64,000 bases of DNA, from the NCBI GenBank assembly GCA_016218545.1, contig JACRDQ010000008.1, forward strand, positions 1 to 64,000, in the 5' to 3' direction. The translations under genes were made by a program, and so were the position numbers. The DNA comes from Elusimicrobiota bacterium (GTDB lineage Bacteria; Elusimicrobiota; Elusimicrobia; UBA1565; UBA9628). Below are positions 34,101 to 44,365 of the stretch, piece by piece; position 1 is the stretch's first letter; each line of letters begins with the position of its first letter. The notes below the pieces were generated by a model. The model had not been told where the DNA came from and did no database searches. It saw only the letters and a program-made list of their open reading frames with translations.

Positions 34101-35433
34101 CCGGTTTCCCGAGCGCGCGGATTGGGACGACGCGGCCAAGCCTTTCGTGCACGTTTTCCTGCTGCGCCAGGGGAGGTCTCCTTCACGCACGGTCGAGCTG
34201 CCCGAGGCGGAGCTCAAGGACCTCATGGACGAACTGGGAAGGCGCGGCTTCGGCTGGCTCCGGGCCGAGGGCGTCAGCGCCATGCTCGCAGGCCGGCCCC
34301 TGCCCTCGCAGAAGGTGGAGCGCGGGTTCCGGCCCACTCCGATCGCGGATAGCCAGTCCGCTCTTCCCGGGTTCTTCAAGTACTTCTTCATCACCCTCGG
34401 AGTGCTCGGGGTGAGCGCCGCGCTCTGGGTGCTGCGCAGCTTCCAGCACCGCATGCCCGAGGAACTCGGCAGCAGCCTGGAGGCCAAGCGCTCTGCGAAC
34501 TCGGACTTCCTCCCCGCGAAGAAAGGGGAGGCCGCTGCGCCGCTCCCGGCCGCCGCTCCTGCGGACAGCCTGAGTTTCTTCGAGAGGGCCAAGACCGCCC
34601 TTCCGGACCTTCCGGAGGTGCAGAGGGCTCGCATCGCTTATCATGAGGCTCCGGCGGGCATGGTGAAGGTGCCGGCCGGGGCCTTCCTCATGGGCTCGCC
34701 GTGGCGGGAAGGGGCTGAGGACGAGCACCCGCAGCGCTCGGTCTACCTGGACGCGTTCTACATCGACAAGTACGAGGTCACCAACGCACAATACCGCAGG
34801 TGCGTGGAAGCCGGGGCCTGCCGGCAGCTCGCGCTCAAGGACTGCCGTGTCCACAACGGCAGCAATTGGGTGAAGGGAGAGCCCTTGCTGGATATCTTCC
34901 TCGCCGACGACCACCCGGTGGTGTGCGCCTCCTGGTCCGACGCGGACGCCTACTGCGCGTGGGCGGGCAGGCACGGCAAACGGCTGCCCACGGAGGCCGA
35001 GTGGGAGAAGGCGGCCGGCGGTTACGACGGCCGGGCCTTCCCTTGGGGGGACGACCCGCCGGCAGGCGCGGGGTTCTGGCGCATGAACTGGGGCGAAGGC
35101 TCGGACCAGAACAGATGGGCGGAGGACGGGAACCTATTCACCGCGCCCGTCGGGGCCTATCCGAAGGGAGTCAGTCCCTACGGGGTCTTCGACATGGCAG
35201 GCAACGCAGCGGAGTGGGTGGCGGACCGGTACGACGGATCCTACTATGCCCGCAGCCCCAGGCGCGACCCCAGAGGACCGGCGTCGGGAGAGTATCGGAT
35301 CTGCCGCGGCGGGGCGTGGGTCCTCAACGCCCCGCTCTGCCGCGCCAGGGCGCGCCTGAGCGTCGCCCTGGGCGTTCCCATGGACTACACGGGATTCCGC
35401 TGCGCCGCGTCCGCGGCCCCGGGCGGTCTTTGA
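31171..35433 (+). CDS. TPR-Ser/Thr kinase-WD40-TM-FGE fusion protein
   Basis: 1420 residues counting from ATG 31171 (ATG 31180 is also possible). N-terminal TPRs (~1-130) lead to a Hanks kinase (~180-450): Gly loop VLGEGGFGSVHKV, Lys208 in VAVKSP, Asp303 in VHRDLKPGN, Asp321 in TDFGLAKW, and GTPEYMAPEQW. More TPRs (~475-560) are followed by WD40 blades (~690-975; VRVWDLKTGKRLHSLQGHAG). One membrane segment (~1068-1090; YFFITLGVLGVSAALWVL) precedes a C-terminal FGE/sulfatase-modifying-factor domain (~1164-1420; MVKVPAGAFLMGSPWREG, RLPTEAEWEKAAGG, FDMAGNAAEWVADRY). By topology the kinase should be cytosolic and the FGE domain periplasmic. It likely signals across the membrane; the FGE fold may only bind ligand. 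Confidence 0.9.
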   Translation: MWGMADPSDASRGQERLRLADRAYEAGHWGEAEREYREAARRLPGSVDALCGLGRSLAKLDRLDEALAAFRSALEAEPGHGSSLYHLALCLDRQGKTGPALAAYEEFLSAPSAATSGYAPGARRRAADLKSRPAPPPETLTMAGPAADGQGTLTLGDVAGPPGVRVSGWRVGEVVDELYEVESVLGEGGFGSVHKVRHLGWHIDVAVKSPREDKVSSRKAMERFVHEANTWVGLGLHPHIVTCYFVRLVGGLPRIFIECLEGGSLKEWLEARRIVDARSALDIAIQISRAMERSHGAGLVHRDLKPGNCLMTPGGTLKVTDFGLAKWGDADEVPDDGSEPAAGDKVARAREATMTGRLGTPEYMAPEQWYRAGSAGAAADAWAFGVILFELMCGNRPFAMADGEPPDAFYCRMLESGWAFKFREDAPPGIRAVLDSCLTPEPKKRESRFSVLRERLEAEYAALYKTPYPREPVKETPLLADALSNQGVSLADLGRTDEAAKLFGRALKQDPTHPAGVYNQGVVLLREGKTTAKELRGRLEVCRRSRPKEWVPAFLLGLVRLAEGGQEAALKDLKEAERLSHNPLARKALEKAKSGGATPPLELFVTLPMGAEGARVEEASFQVLLTRARKEADAGEAGQAYKTLMKARSVKGYQRDSQALDLQETLASKGASHGFRGGWQKAFLEGSEGSLSVAVSADGGRAVSGHEDGVVRVWDLKTGKRLHSLQGHAGPASAAAFLPDGMAVVSGSADGSLKVWDLISGHCVKTLVGHAARVSQVLILPDGGHAVSASDDGTLRTWSLESGRNKRTIKAHPGPVAGVSLSLDGGVVASVGPDDERRSCLRRWDPMRGSAVDSRPFMGTLCSVDLVPDGRFALLGTADGGLVHWAAGLPAAAAKVECHGGAIRAVVVSPDGKAAISGGDDKALKFWDFSGPEGVSEQWVFDGHQEPVLAACFTRGARFALSAGKDGLREWELDWEHRFPERADWDDAAKPFVHVFLLRQGRSPSRTVELPEAELKDLMDELGRRGFGWLRAEGVSAMLAGRPLPSQKVERGFRPTPIADSQSALPGFFKYFFITLGVLGVSAALWVLRSFQHRMPEELGSSLEAKRSANSDFLPAKKGEAAAPLPAAAPADSLSFFERAKTALPDLPEVQRARIAYHEAPAGMVKVPAGAFLMGSPWREGAEDEHPQRSVYLDAFYIDKYEVTNAQYRRCVEAGACRQLALKDCRVHNGSNWVKGEPLLDIFLADDHPVVCASWSDADAYCAWAGRHGKRLPTEAEWEKAAGGYDGRAFPWGDDPPAGAGFWRMNWGEGSDQNRWAEDGNLFTAPVGAYPKGVSPYGVFDMAGNAAEWVADRYDGSYYARSPRRDPRGPASGEYRICRGGAWVLNAPLCRARARLSVALGVPMDYTGFRCAASAAPGGL

Positions 35434-35439
35434 TATACT
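35434..35439 (+). promoter_or_regulatory. Internal -10 TATACT for the PP2C gene
   Basis: TATACT directly after the kinase stop codon, 9 nt before ATG 35449. GAGGAGG abuts the ATG with no spacing, so leaderless initiation or read-through translation are both possible. Confidence 0.4.
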
Positions 35440-35448
35440 ACGAGGAGG

Positions 35449-36210
35449 ATGAGCGGTCTGCGCGGAGGGCTCGAGGTCTCGTTCCGCGCCTTGAGCGACG
35501 TGGGCCGCGTGCGCTCCGAGAACCAGGACGCGTGGTTCGCGGACCAGAAGGCGGGGATCTTCCTGGTGGCCGACGGCATGGGCGGCATGACCGCCGGCGG
35601 AGTGGCGGCCAAGGCCGCGGCCGAGGTCCTGCCAAAGCTCCTTGCCGAGCGCCTGTCCGGCATGAAGGCCCCTACGGAGAAGGCTTTCGCGGATGCCGCG
35701 GCCGAGTCCGTGGCGGATTTCAGCGCGGCCCTCTACGCGAGGAGCATGAAGGACCGCAGGCTCGAAGGCACCGGCACGACCGTGGTCCTGGCCCTCATCC
35801 GGGGCCGGTGCGCCTACATCGCCAACCTGGGCGATAGCCGCGCCTACCTCTACAAAGGGGGGCTCAGGCAGGTGACGGAGGATCATTCCCTGGCGGCCGC
35901 GCTCCAGAGGCTCGGCAAGCTCACCCCTGAGCAGGCCGCGGTCCACCCCGGGCGCAGCACGCTCACGCGCTACGCCGGGATGAAGGAGCGGGCCGAGGCG
36001 GACGTGCGCCTCATCCATCTCAAGGGCTCCTGCCGCCTGCTCCTGTGCTCGGACGGCCTGACCGGGATGGTCCCGGATGAGCGCATCGCGTCCATCCTGG
36101 CCCTGGTGAAGGACCCGGCCGAAGCCTGCCGCAGGCTGGTGGACGAAGCCAACGAGGCCGGAGGCAGGGACAACGTCACGGCCCTGCTGGCGGACCTCAG
36201 GCATCCCTGA
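35449..36210 (+). CDS. PP2C-family protein Ser/Thr phosphatase
   Basis: A 253-residue PPM/PP2C phosphatase that should reverse phosphorylation by the two neighbouring kinases. Metal-binding and catalytic motifs are present in order: VRSENQDAWF, FLVADGMGGMTAGG, GTGTTVVLA, NLGDSRAYLY, LLCSDGLTGMV, and GGRDNVTALL. There is no membrane segment. It lies between the FGE kinase and the FHA-kinase (7 nt before the latter), so the three form a kinase-phosphatase-kinase unit. Confidence 0.95.
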   Translation: MSGLRGGLEVSFRALSDVGRVRSENQDAWFADQKAGIFLVADGMGGMTAGGVAAKAAAEVLPKLLAERLSGMKAPTEKAFADAAAESVADFSAALYARSMKDRRLEGTGTTVVLALIRGRCAYIANLGDSRAYLYKGGLRQVTEDHSLAAALQRLGKLTPEQAAVHPGRSTLTRYAGMKERAEADVRLIHLKGSCRLLLCSDGLTGMVPDERIASILALVKDPAEACRRLVDEANEAGGRDNVTALLADLRHP

Positions 36211-36217
36211 GAGCCCC

Positions 36218-37600
36218 ATGCGCAGCGTCGTCATCCTCCGGGCGGTGAAGGGGCCGCGGAGCGGCCGCGTCTTCGAGTTCGACCGGCACGACATCTTCGT
36301 GTTCGGCCGCTCCGAGGAGTGCCAGTGCTCCATCCCCGACGACCCCTACATCTCCTCCAACCACTTCCTTCTCGAGGTCAACCCCCCGGATGTCGAGCTC
36401 CGGGACCTGGGCAGCAAGAACGGCACTCACGTCAACGGCGAAAAGGCCGGGAGCAGGGAGAAGGGAGAGACCCCGGGGGAGGGCGCCGCGAAGGCCAAGA
36501 CCGTGCCGCTCAAGCGCGGGGACGTGATCAAGGCGGGCAAGACCGAGTTCGAGGTGCAGGTGAAGGTCTTCGAGGAGTGCGTCCGGTGCGGCCGCGAGAC
36601 GCAGACCGACACTCCCCACGACGAGACCAAGGGACGCTTCCTCTGCCCCGCGTGCTCGGCAGTGAAGCCCGAGAGCCCCTCGCCCGCGCCAGCGGCCAAG
36701 GCCGAGGGTCATCTCAGCCGGTTCATGGCAGGAGCGCTCTCGCCGGAGCGGGCCGAGGCGGGACCGCGGTTCCCCGGCTACGAGGTGGAGCGGGAGCTGC
36801 GCTCGGGCGGCATGGGCAGGGTCTACCTGTGCCGTCGCGTCAGCGACGGCAGGCTTGTGGCGGTCAAGAGCATCAAGACGCGGGGATCCAGGGCCATGGT
36901 CAGGCAGATCGAGCTCTTCAAGAGGGAGATGGCGGTGGCGATGTCGCTCAGGCACCCCAACATCGTGGAGTTCCTCGACGGAGGGGACGCCGGGACGGCC
37001 GGGGTCTTCTTCGCCATGGAATACTGCGACGCAGGGAGCGTCACGGACCTCCTGGATAAGAAAGGCCCCTTGAAGCTCTCCGAGGCCGGCCCCATCATGC
37101 TTCAGGCCCTCCAGGGCCTGGCCTTCGCCCACTCCAAGGACTTCGTGCACCGGGACCTCAAGCCTCACAACATCCTGCTGCACGGCCTGGGCGAGGAGCG
37201 GACCGCCAAGGTGGCTGACTTCGGCCTGGCCAAGAACTTCACGCTCGCGGGCCTGAGCGGCATGACCGCCTCGGGTCAGGGCGGCGGGACCATGGTCTTC
37301 TCTCCCAAGGAGCAGCTCAGGGATTTTCGGAGCGTCAGGCCCGTTTCCGACGTCTTTTCCATGGGCGCCACCCTCTACCACATGCTGACCGGCAAGTTCG
37401 TCTACGATCTGTCCGTGGAAAGGGACCTCTGCGCCGCCATCCTCAAGGATAGGCTCATCCCCATCAGGAAGCGCAAGGATGACCTGCCCGAGGAAGTCGC
37501 GGATGCGGTGGACAAGGCGACTGCCCCGGATCTGCGGCAGCGCTTCCAGACAGCCGGGGAGTTCCGCGACGCTCTGGCTGAGGCTCTAAAGAAAGCCTGA
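36218..37600 (+). CDS. FHA domain-zinc ribbon-Ser/Thr kinase
   Basis: 460 residues. An N-terminal FHA domain (~1-115; FVFGRSEECQCSIPDDPYIS, SSNHFLLE, LGSKNGTHVNG) should bind phospho-Thr. A Cys4 zinc ribbon (~120-147; CVRCGRE and CPAC) follows. The kinase domain (~190-455) has Lys217 in VAVKSIK, Asp313 in VHRDLKPHNILL, and DFGLAK. The Gly loop reads LRSGGMGRVYL, lacking the first Gly. The usual GTPxYMAPE is changed to GTMVFSPKEQL. These variations occur in active PknB relatives, so activity is likely but not certain. FHA plus kinase suggests recruitment to phosphorylated partners, possibly the upstream kinase. Confidence 0.93.
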   Translation: MRSVVILRAVKGPRSGRVFEFDRHDIFVFGRSEECQCSIPDDPYISSNHFLLEVNPPDVELRDLGSKNGTHVNGEKAGSREKGETPGEGAAKAKTVPLKRGDVIKAGKTEFEVQVKVFEECVRCGRETQTDTPHDETKGRFLCPACSAVKPESPSPAPAAKAEGHLSRFMAGALSPERAEAGPRFPGYEVERELRSGGMGRVYLCRRVSDGRLVAVKSIKTRGSRAMVRQIELFKREMAVAMSLRHPNIVEFLDGGDAGTAGVFFAMEYCDAGSVTDLLDKKGPLKLSEAGPIMLQALQGLAFAHSKDFVHRDLKPHNILLHGLGEERTAKVADFGLAKNFTLAGLSGMTASGQGGGTMVFSPKEQLRDFRSVRPVSDVFSMGATLYHMLTGKFVYDLSVERDLCAAILKDRLIPIRKRKDDLPEEVADAVDKATAPDLRQRFQTAGEFRDALAEALKKA

Positions 37601-37628
37601 TTTTGTCTGCTTTTTCCCTATAAATCGC

Positions 37629-37674
37629 GAGGCGCTGAGCCAAGCGTCGTTCCAGTCGACTGGCTCAGCGCCTC
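37629..37674. terminator. 14-bp perfect stem between kinase and ncRNA candidate
   Basis: GAGGCGCTGAGCCA and TGGCTCAGCGCCTC with an 18-nt loop. It lies downstream of the FHA-kinase on the plus strand and downstream of the candidate RNA on the minus strand. There is no strong T tract on either side (GCGATTTATAG on the minus strand), so it may be a bidirectional terminator or a separate element end. Confidence 0.5.
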
Positions 37675-37680
37675 AAACTA

Positions 37681-37919
37681 TGCCGGGTAATCCGCCCCCA
37701 ACTCGGCCATGCGGTACTGCCTTCAGCGGCTACCCACGACACCTTCTCGTACTACCTCGGCGTTGCGTCCGTGCTGCGGTCCGGCTGCGTCTGTTGCGGC
37801 CACGTCCTTGCGTCTGCTGCCCCTGCTGCGGCCCTGCGTCTCACCGGCGGGCCGCGTCCGACTTTGGCGTCCGGCTGCGGCACCGAGCGCCGAGTTCGGG
37901 GCGGGGCACCTACCCGGCA
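37681..37919 (-). ncRNA. Candidate structured non-coding RNA of unassigned family
   Basis: The 387-bp interval between the FHA-kinase and cpaF has no convincing ORF. A near-perfect minus-strand promoter fires into it, starting near 37919. The predicted RNA ends pair: TGCCGGGTA at the 5' end with TACCCGGCA at the 3' end (9 bp), then GCCCCGCCCC opposite GGGGGCGG, then AACTCGGC with GCCGAGTT (8 bp). The middle has several GACGC and CAGACGCA repeats. The length is ~240 nt. I looked for SRP, RNase P, tmRNA, 6S and 5S signatures and did not find convincing ones. Confidence 0.45.
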
Positions 37920-37924
37920 CTTTC

Positions 37925-37952
37925 AGTATAGCACGATGCCGACGCTTGTCAA
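37925..37952 (-). promoter_or_regulatory. Consensus promoter of the candidate RNA
   Basis: On the minus strand, TTGACA, a 16-nt spacer and TGC-TATACT (extended -10). It lies after the cpaF stop codon and points away from it, into the non-coding interval. Confidence 0.75.
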
Positions 37953-37987
37953 GGCCCAAAAACGGCCCATGTCTCCGTCGAGAAACG

Positions 37988-39043
37988 TTACTGGAAGAAC
38001 TCGAGCGGAGGCTCGACGCCCTGGTGCCGGAGGAGGTCGTAGAAGCGCGGCATCGTGCCCGTGGGCTTGAGGGAGATGACGGTCCCCTGCTCGTCGCGCT
38101 GGGAGGCGAGCTTGAAGAGGTCCGAGAGGGTGACGACGTCCTGGTCCATGCCCGTTACCTCGGTGACCTGCGCGATGGTGCGCACGCCGTTGGGCAGGCG
38201 CGTCATGAACACGACGAGGTCGAGGGCCTGCACGATGTTCTGGCGCAGGGCCTTGAGGGGGAAGTCCACGCCGGACATGAGGCAGAGGGTCTCGAGCCTC
38301 GCCAGGGCCTCGCGGGCTGAGTTGGAGTGGATGGTCGCCATGACCCCGTCGTGGCCCACGTTCATGGCGGAGAGCATGTCGAAGGCCTCGGCCCCGCGGC
38401 ACTCGCCGACCACGATCCGGTCGGGCCGCATGCGCAGGGAGTTGATGAGGAGGTCGCGCAGGGTGACGTCCGGTTGTCCCCGCGCGTCGCGGATCCGGGT
38501 CTTGAGGTAGATGACGTGCTTCTGCGGGAGCACGAGCTCCGGGGTGTCCTCGAGCACGAGGATGCGGTCCTTCTCCGGAGAGAGCGCGGCCAGGGCGTTG
38601 AGGAGCGTGGTCTTGCCCGAGGAGGTGCCGCCCACGATGAGGAGGTTCTGCTTGTTGGCCGAGGCGAACTTGAGGAACTCTGCGCAATTGGCCGGGATGG
38701 AGCCGTTGTCGATGATCTCCTGCAGGGAGGGCCGCGAGATCGGTCGCTTGCGGATGGTCAGGACCGGGCCTCCGCGGGTGAGCGGCGAGACGATGAGGTG
38801 CACGCGCGCTCCGTCCTTGGCCGAGAGGTCGGCGTAGGGCCTCTCCGGGCCGAAGCGCTCGTTGGGGCCCACGAGGAACTGCACGAACTCGCCCAGGGAG
38901 GCCAGGGGGACCTTGAAGGGGAGCTCCGCGAGCTCGGGCGCGGAGGCTTTCTCGACGTAGGCGGAGCCGTCCTCGATGATCATGAGCTCGATGGTGTCGG
39001 GCTCCTCGTAGGCCTTGATGATCTTCTCGGTCTCTGGGGTCAT
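37988..39043 (-). CDS. cpaF: CpaF/TadA-type secretion ATPase, orphan
   Basis: A 351-residue type II/IV secretion traffic ATPase of the CpaF/TadA branch, which powers Tad/Flp pilus assembly. Walker A is IVGGTSSGKTTLLNAL. The Asp box RILVLEDTPEL, Walker B RPDRIVVGECRGAEAFD and His box GHDGVMATIHSNS are all present. The N-terminal domain starts at ~40 and is shorter than in many CpaF proteins. No other tad/cpa genes (pilin, RcpA, TadB/C, prepilin peptidase) are in the window. It lies 33 nt after mutL with a GGAG at ~8 nt, so it is probably co-transcribed with mutS-mutL. Its partners must be elsewhere or it has another role. Confidence 0.93.
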   Translation of the reverse strand: MTPETEKIIKAYEEPDTIELMIIEDGSAYVEKASAPELAELPFKVPLASLGEFVQFLVGPNERFGPERPYADLSAKDGARVHLIVSPLTRGGPVLTIRKRPISRPSLQEIIDNGSIPANCAEFLKFASANKQNLLIVGGTSSGKTTLLNALAALSPEKDRILVLEDTPELVLPQKHVIYLKTRIRDARGQPDVTLRDLLINSLRMRPDRIVVGECRGAEAFDMLSAMNVGHDGVMATIHSNSAREALARLETLCLMSGVDFPLKALRQNIVQALDLVVFMTRLPNGVRTIAQVTEVTGMDQDVVTLSDLFKLASQRDEQGTVISLKPTGTMPRFYDLLRHQGVEPPLEFFQ

Positions 39044-39076
39044 TCGGGTCTCCGGGCTGGTTGGGGTCGTCGGCCT

Positions 39077-40825
39077 CTAGGGCGCTCCCGAGCGGTCGAA
39101 GCGGCGGGCGAGCTCGTCAGGGGAGAGGGCCAGCATCGTGGGCCGGCCGTGGGGGCACGAGGTGCCGTCCTTGCACTCCTTGAGGTCCTCGAGGAGCCGC
39201 ACGGCCTCGCCTTCGTTGAGCGGGTCGTGGGCCTTGACCGCGCGCTTGCAGGCCACGGTCGCGGCCGCTCCCCGGCCCACGTCCGCGGCGGCGTGCGCGG
39301 GGTCTTCGAGGTAGTCGAGGAGCCGCAGGACCACGTCCTTGAGTTCCGAGGCCTTCTTGAACACCGCCGGGGCCCCGGTGACGTGCACGCTGGTCTTGCC
39401 GAAAGGCTCGATCGTGAAGCCCAGCTTGGCCAGGCGTCCCTTCAAGGCGAGGACCTCGGCCCTGCGGGATGCGCCCAGGTCCACGGTGACAGGGAGCATG
39501 AGGGGTTGAGCCGCTCCTCCGGTCTTGGTCAGGTCCTTCATGTAGCGCTCGAAGAATATCCTCTCCTGGGCCGCGTGCTGGTCGAGCACGAGCAGGCCCC
39601 CTGAGGCCTCGAAGACCAGGAAGCTCGCCTCCAGCTGGCCCAGGTACCGGTAGGGCGGCCGCCACCAGGCCGGCGAGCCCGGGGAGGCGGCGAAGGACTC
39701 CGCGGGGGACGACCCCAGATCGAGGAACCCTTCCTGGAGCCGGCCGGAAGAGGGACCGCCGTCGTAGCGGCCGGCGGACGGGGAGAAGACCACGCTGCTG
39801 CCGGCCGCCATGGGGGCCCGGGTCTGGGCGATGGAGCGGGACAGGAGGTCCGCCACCAGCTCGTGGACCGCTCCCTCCTTCTTGAACCGGATCTCGCGCT
39901 TGCCCGGGTGGACGTTGACGTCCAGCTGGTCGCCGGGAAGCTCGATGTGCGCGACGCAGACCGGGTGGCGGTCCTTGGCCCGGACGTCGCGGAAGGCGCG
40001 GTAGAGCGCGGTCTGGAGAGCCCTGGACTGGACCGGCCTCTTGTTGACCAGCCAGTGCTGGAGGCTGCGGGTGGCGCTCAGGCGCTCGGCCGGGGAGAAG
40101 AAGATCCAGGCCTTGAGTTCGGGCCGGTCGCAGACCGCGGGCACGAGGCCCTCGGCGGTCTCGCGGCCCAGGACCGCGGCCACGCGGGCCCGGTAGGCCT
40201 CCAGACGGTCCTTCGCCTTGACCGGCGGGAAGGAGAGGGACTTGCGGCCGTCGGTCTTGAGGCTGAACGCGACCTCTGGGTTGGCCAGGGCGGCTTCCTC
40301 CACGGTCTCGATGAGCCGGGCCGATTCGAAGGAGTCCGAGCGGAGGAACTTGAACCGGGCCGGGGTGTTGAAGAAGAGGTCTACGATCTCCACGACGGTC
40401 CCGCCGGCCGCCGGAGCGGGGCCGGACTTGAGGACCTTGCCCGCCGAAGCGGAGACGCGCCAGCCGGACTTGGCTCCGCGCAGGGAAGTGGTGAGCGTGA
40501 GCTTGGAGACCGCGGCGATGGCGAAGAGCGCCTCGCCTCTGAACCCGAAGGTCGACAGGGCGTCGAGGTCCGAGAGGTCTTCGATCTTGCTCGTGGCGTG
40601 GCGCTCAAGGCAGAGCTCGGCGTCGGCGCGGTCCATGCCCTTGCCGTCGTCCGAGACCCGGATGAGCTTCTTGCCGGCCCCGGCGAGCTCGACGCTGACG
40701 CGGGTCGAGCCCGCGTCCAGGGCGTTCTCGAGGAGCTCCTTCAAGGCGGAAGCCGGCCGCTCGATGACCTCGCCCGCCGCGATGAGGCTGGAGACCGTGG
40801 CGTCGAGCCGTCGGATCGTCGCCAT
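39077..40825 (-). CDS. mutL: DNA mismatch repair protein MutL, endonuclease type
   Basis: 582 residues. The GHKL ATPase domain shows LKELLENALDAGSTRV, VSDDGKGM, RHATSKIEDLSDL and TFGFRGEALFAIAAVSKL. The C-terminal domain carries DQHAAQERIFFE, which fits the DQHA(X)2E(X)4E nicking motif, and the late CPHGRPT motif. This MutL is therefore predicted to nick DNA itself, as expected where MutH is absent. It starts 1 nt after the mutS stop. Proline-rich linker length is modest. Together with mutS it forms the core mismatch repair operon. Confidence 0.97.
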   Translation of the reverse strand: MATIRRLDATVSSLIAAGEVIERPASALKELLENALDAGSTRVSVELAGAGKKLIRVSDDGKGMDRADAELCLERHATSKIEDLSDLDALSTFGFRGEALFAIAAVSKLTLTTSLRGAKSGWRVSASAGKVLKSGPAPAAGGTVVEIVDLFFNTPARFKFLRSDSFESARLIETVEEAALANPEVAFSLKTDGRKSLSFPPVKAKDRLEAYRARVAAVLGRETAEGLVPAVCDRPELKAWIFFSPAERLSATRSLQHWLVNKRPVQSRALQTALYRAFRDVRAKDRHPVCVAHIELPGDQLDVNVHPGKREIRFKKEGAVHELVADLLSRSIAQTRAPMAAGSSVVFSPSAGRYDGGPSSGRLQEGFLDLGSSPAESFAASPGSPAWWRPPYRYLGQLEASFLVFEASGGLLVLDQHAAQERIFFERYMKDLTKTGGAAQPLMLPVTVDLGASRRAEVLALKGRLAKLGFTIEPFGKTSVHVTGAPAVFKKASELKDVVLRLLDYLEDPAHAAADVGRGAAATVACKRAVKAHDPLNEGEAVRLLEDLKECKDGTSCPHGRPTMLALSPDELARRFDRSGAP

Positions 40826-40826
40826 C

Positions 40827-43544
<2,718 letters not shown>

Positions 43545-43551
43545 GTTTTGG

Positions 43552-43557
43552 ATATTA
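43552..43557 (-). promoter_or_regulatory. Extended -10 TGC-TAATAT of mutS
   Basis: TAATAT preceded by TGC on the minus strand, ending 7 nt before ATG 43544. Confidence 0.5.
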
Positions 43558-43592
43558 GCAATTTCAGGCGGCCCGGTCGACGAGGAAAGGGG

Positions 43593-44321
43593 CTACTTGG
43601 AGAAGCCCCAGAAGGCCTGGGGAAGCAGGCGCGTCAGGAGGACCGTCTTGTTCATGAAGATGAGGATCCCGACCGCGATGAGGAGGAGTCCGGCCGCGGT
43701 CTCGCCCCACCGGATGAAGGGCCGGTACTTGGAGAGCCAGCGCATGAAGGAGTCGGCCGCCAAGCCGGCCGCGATGAAGGGCACGCCCAGGCCCAGGGAG
43801 TAGACCGCGAGCAATGCCACGCCCCTCGAGACCGTCTCGGCCGTGGCCGCCACGGCCAGGATGGAGCCGAGGATGGGCCCGATGCAGGGGCTCCAGCCGA
43901 AGGCGAAGGCCATGCCCATCAGGAAGGCTCCGGCAGGGCCGGATTTCAGCTTCATGATGGAGAAGCGCGTGTCCCTGTAGAGGATCGGGATGGTGAACAC
44001 CCCCAGGAGGTGCAGGCCGAACACGATGATGACCGCGCCCGCCACCTTGGTGAGGATCGCCAGGTGCGCGACCAGGGCGGTGCCCAGCGCCGTGGCCGCG
44101 GCTCCCATGGCCGTGAAGACCGCGGAGAACCCCAGCACGAAGAAGAAGGAGGCCAGGCCCGCCTTCCTTGCCGCCGCGCCGTGCTGCGCTCCTCCCTGGA
44201 GCTCCGAGAGGGACATGCCCGAGACCATGGAGAGGTAGCCGGGCACCAGGGGGAGCACGCAGGGCGACAGGAAGGAGGCAAGCCCCGCCAGGAACGCCGC
44301 GCCGAAGCCTACTTCAGCCAT
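43593..44321 (-). CDS. ccdA: CcdA/DsbD-like thiol-disulfide transmembrane transporter
   Basis: A 242-residue inner-membrane protein with about six hydrophobic helices. It belongs to the CcdA/DsbD family, which moves electrons from cytosolic thioredoxin to periplasmic thiols, for example for cytochrome c maturation. The two redox Cys are in the family motifs SFLSPCVLPLVPGY and AFGWSPCIGPILG. No cytochrome c synthase or periplasmic thioredoxin gene is adjacent. The gene has its own promoter but no Shine-Dalgarno. Instead a short upstream ORF ends 1 nt before its ATG. Confidence 0.92.
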   Translation of the reverse strand: MAEVGFGAAFLAGLASFLSPCVLPLVPGYLSMVSGMSLSELQGGAQHGAAARKAGLASFFFVLGFSAVFTAMGAAATALGTALVAHLAILTKVAGAVIIVFGLHLLGVFTIPILYRDTRFSIMKLKSGPAGAFLMGMAFAFGWSPCIGPILGSILAVAATAETVSRGVALLAVYSLGLGVPFIAAGLAADSFMRWLSKYRPFIRWGETAAGLLLIAVGILIFMNKTVLLTRLLPQAFWGFSK

Positions 44322-44322
44322 G

Positions 44323-44352
44323 TCAGCGAGGACCGACGCTCATCCGCACCAT
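44323..44352 (-). CDS. 9-residue upstream mini-ORF of ccdA
   Basis: ATG 44352 lies about 7 nt after the predicted transcription start, encodes MVRMSVGPR, and stops with TGA one base before the ccdA ATG (TGACATG). ccdA has no recognisable Shine-Dalgarno, so translation may depend on termination-reinitiation from this mini-ORF. Confidence 0.3.
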   Translation of the reverse strand: MVRMSVGPR

Positions 44353-44365
44353 TCACGCGGTCCTA

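Noticed and set aside
37681-37919. 5S rRNA-like CCGAACTCGG and 23S-like AGTACGAGA strings in the candidate RNA
   Set aside because: Only isolated short matches; the lengths and flanking helices of 5S or the 23S 3' end are absent.
37709-38320. 203-aa and related ORFs in the 37.6-38.3 kb interval
   Set aside because: They overlap the cpaF 3' end in antisense or consist of Arg/Pro/Cys-rich shadow sequence; a non-coding RNA fits better.
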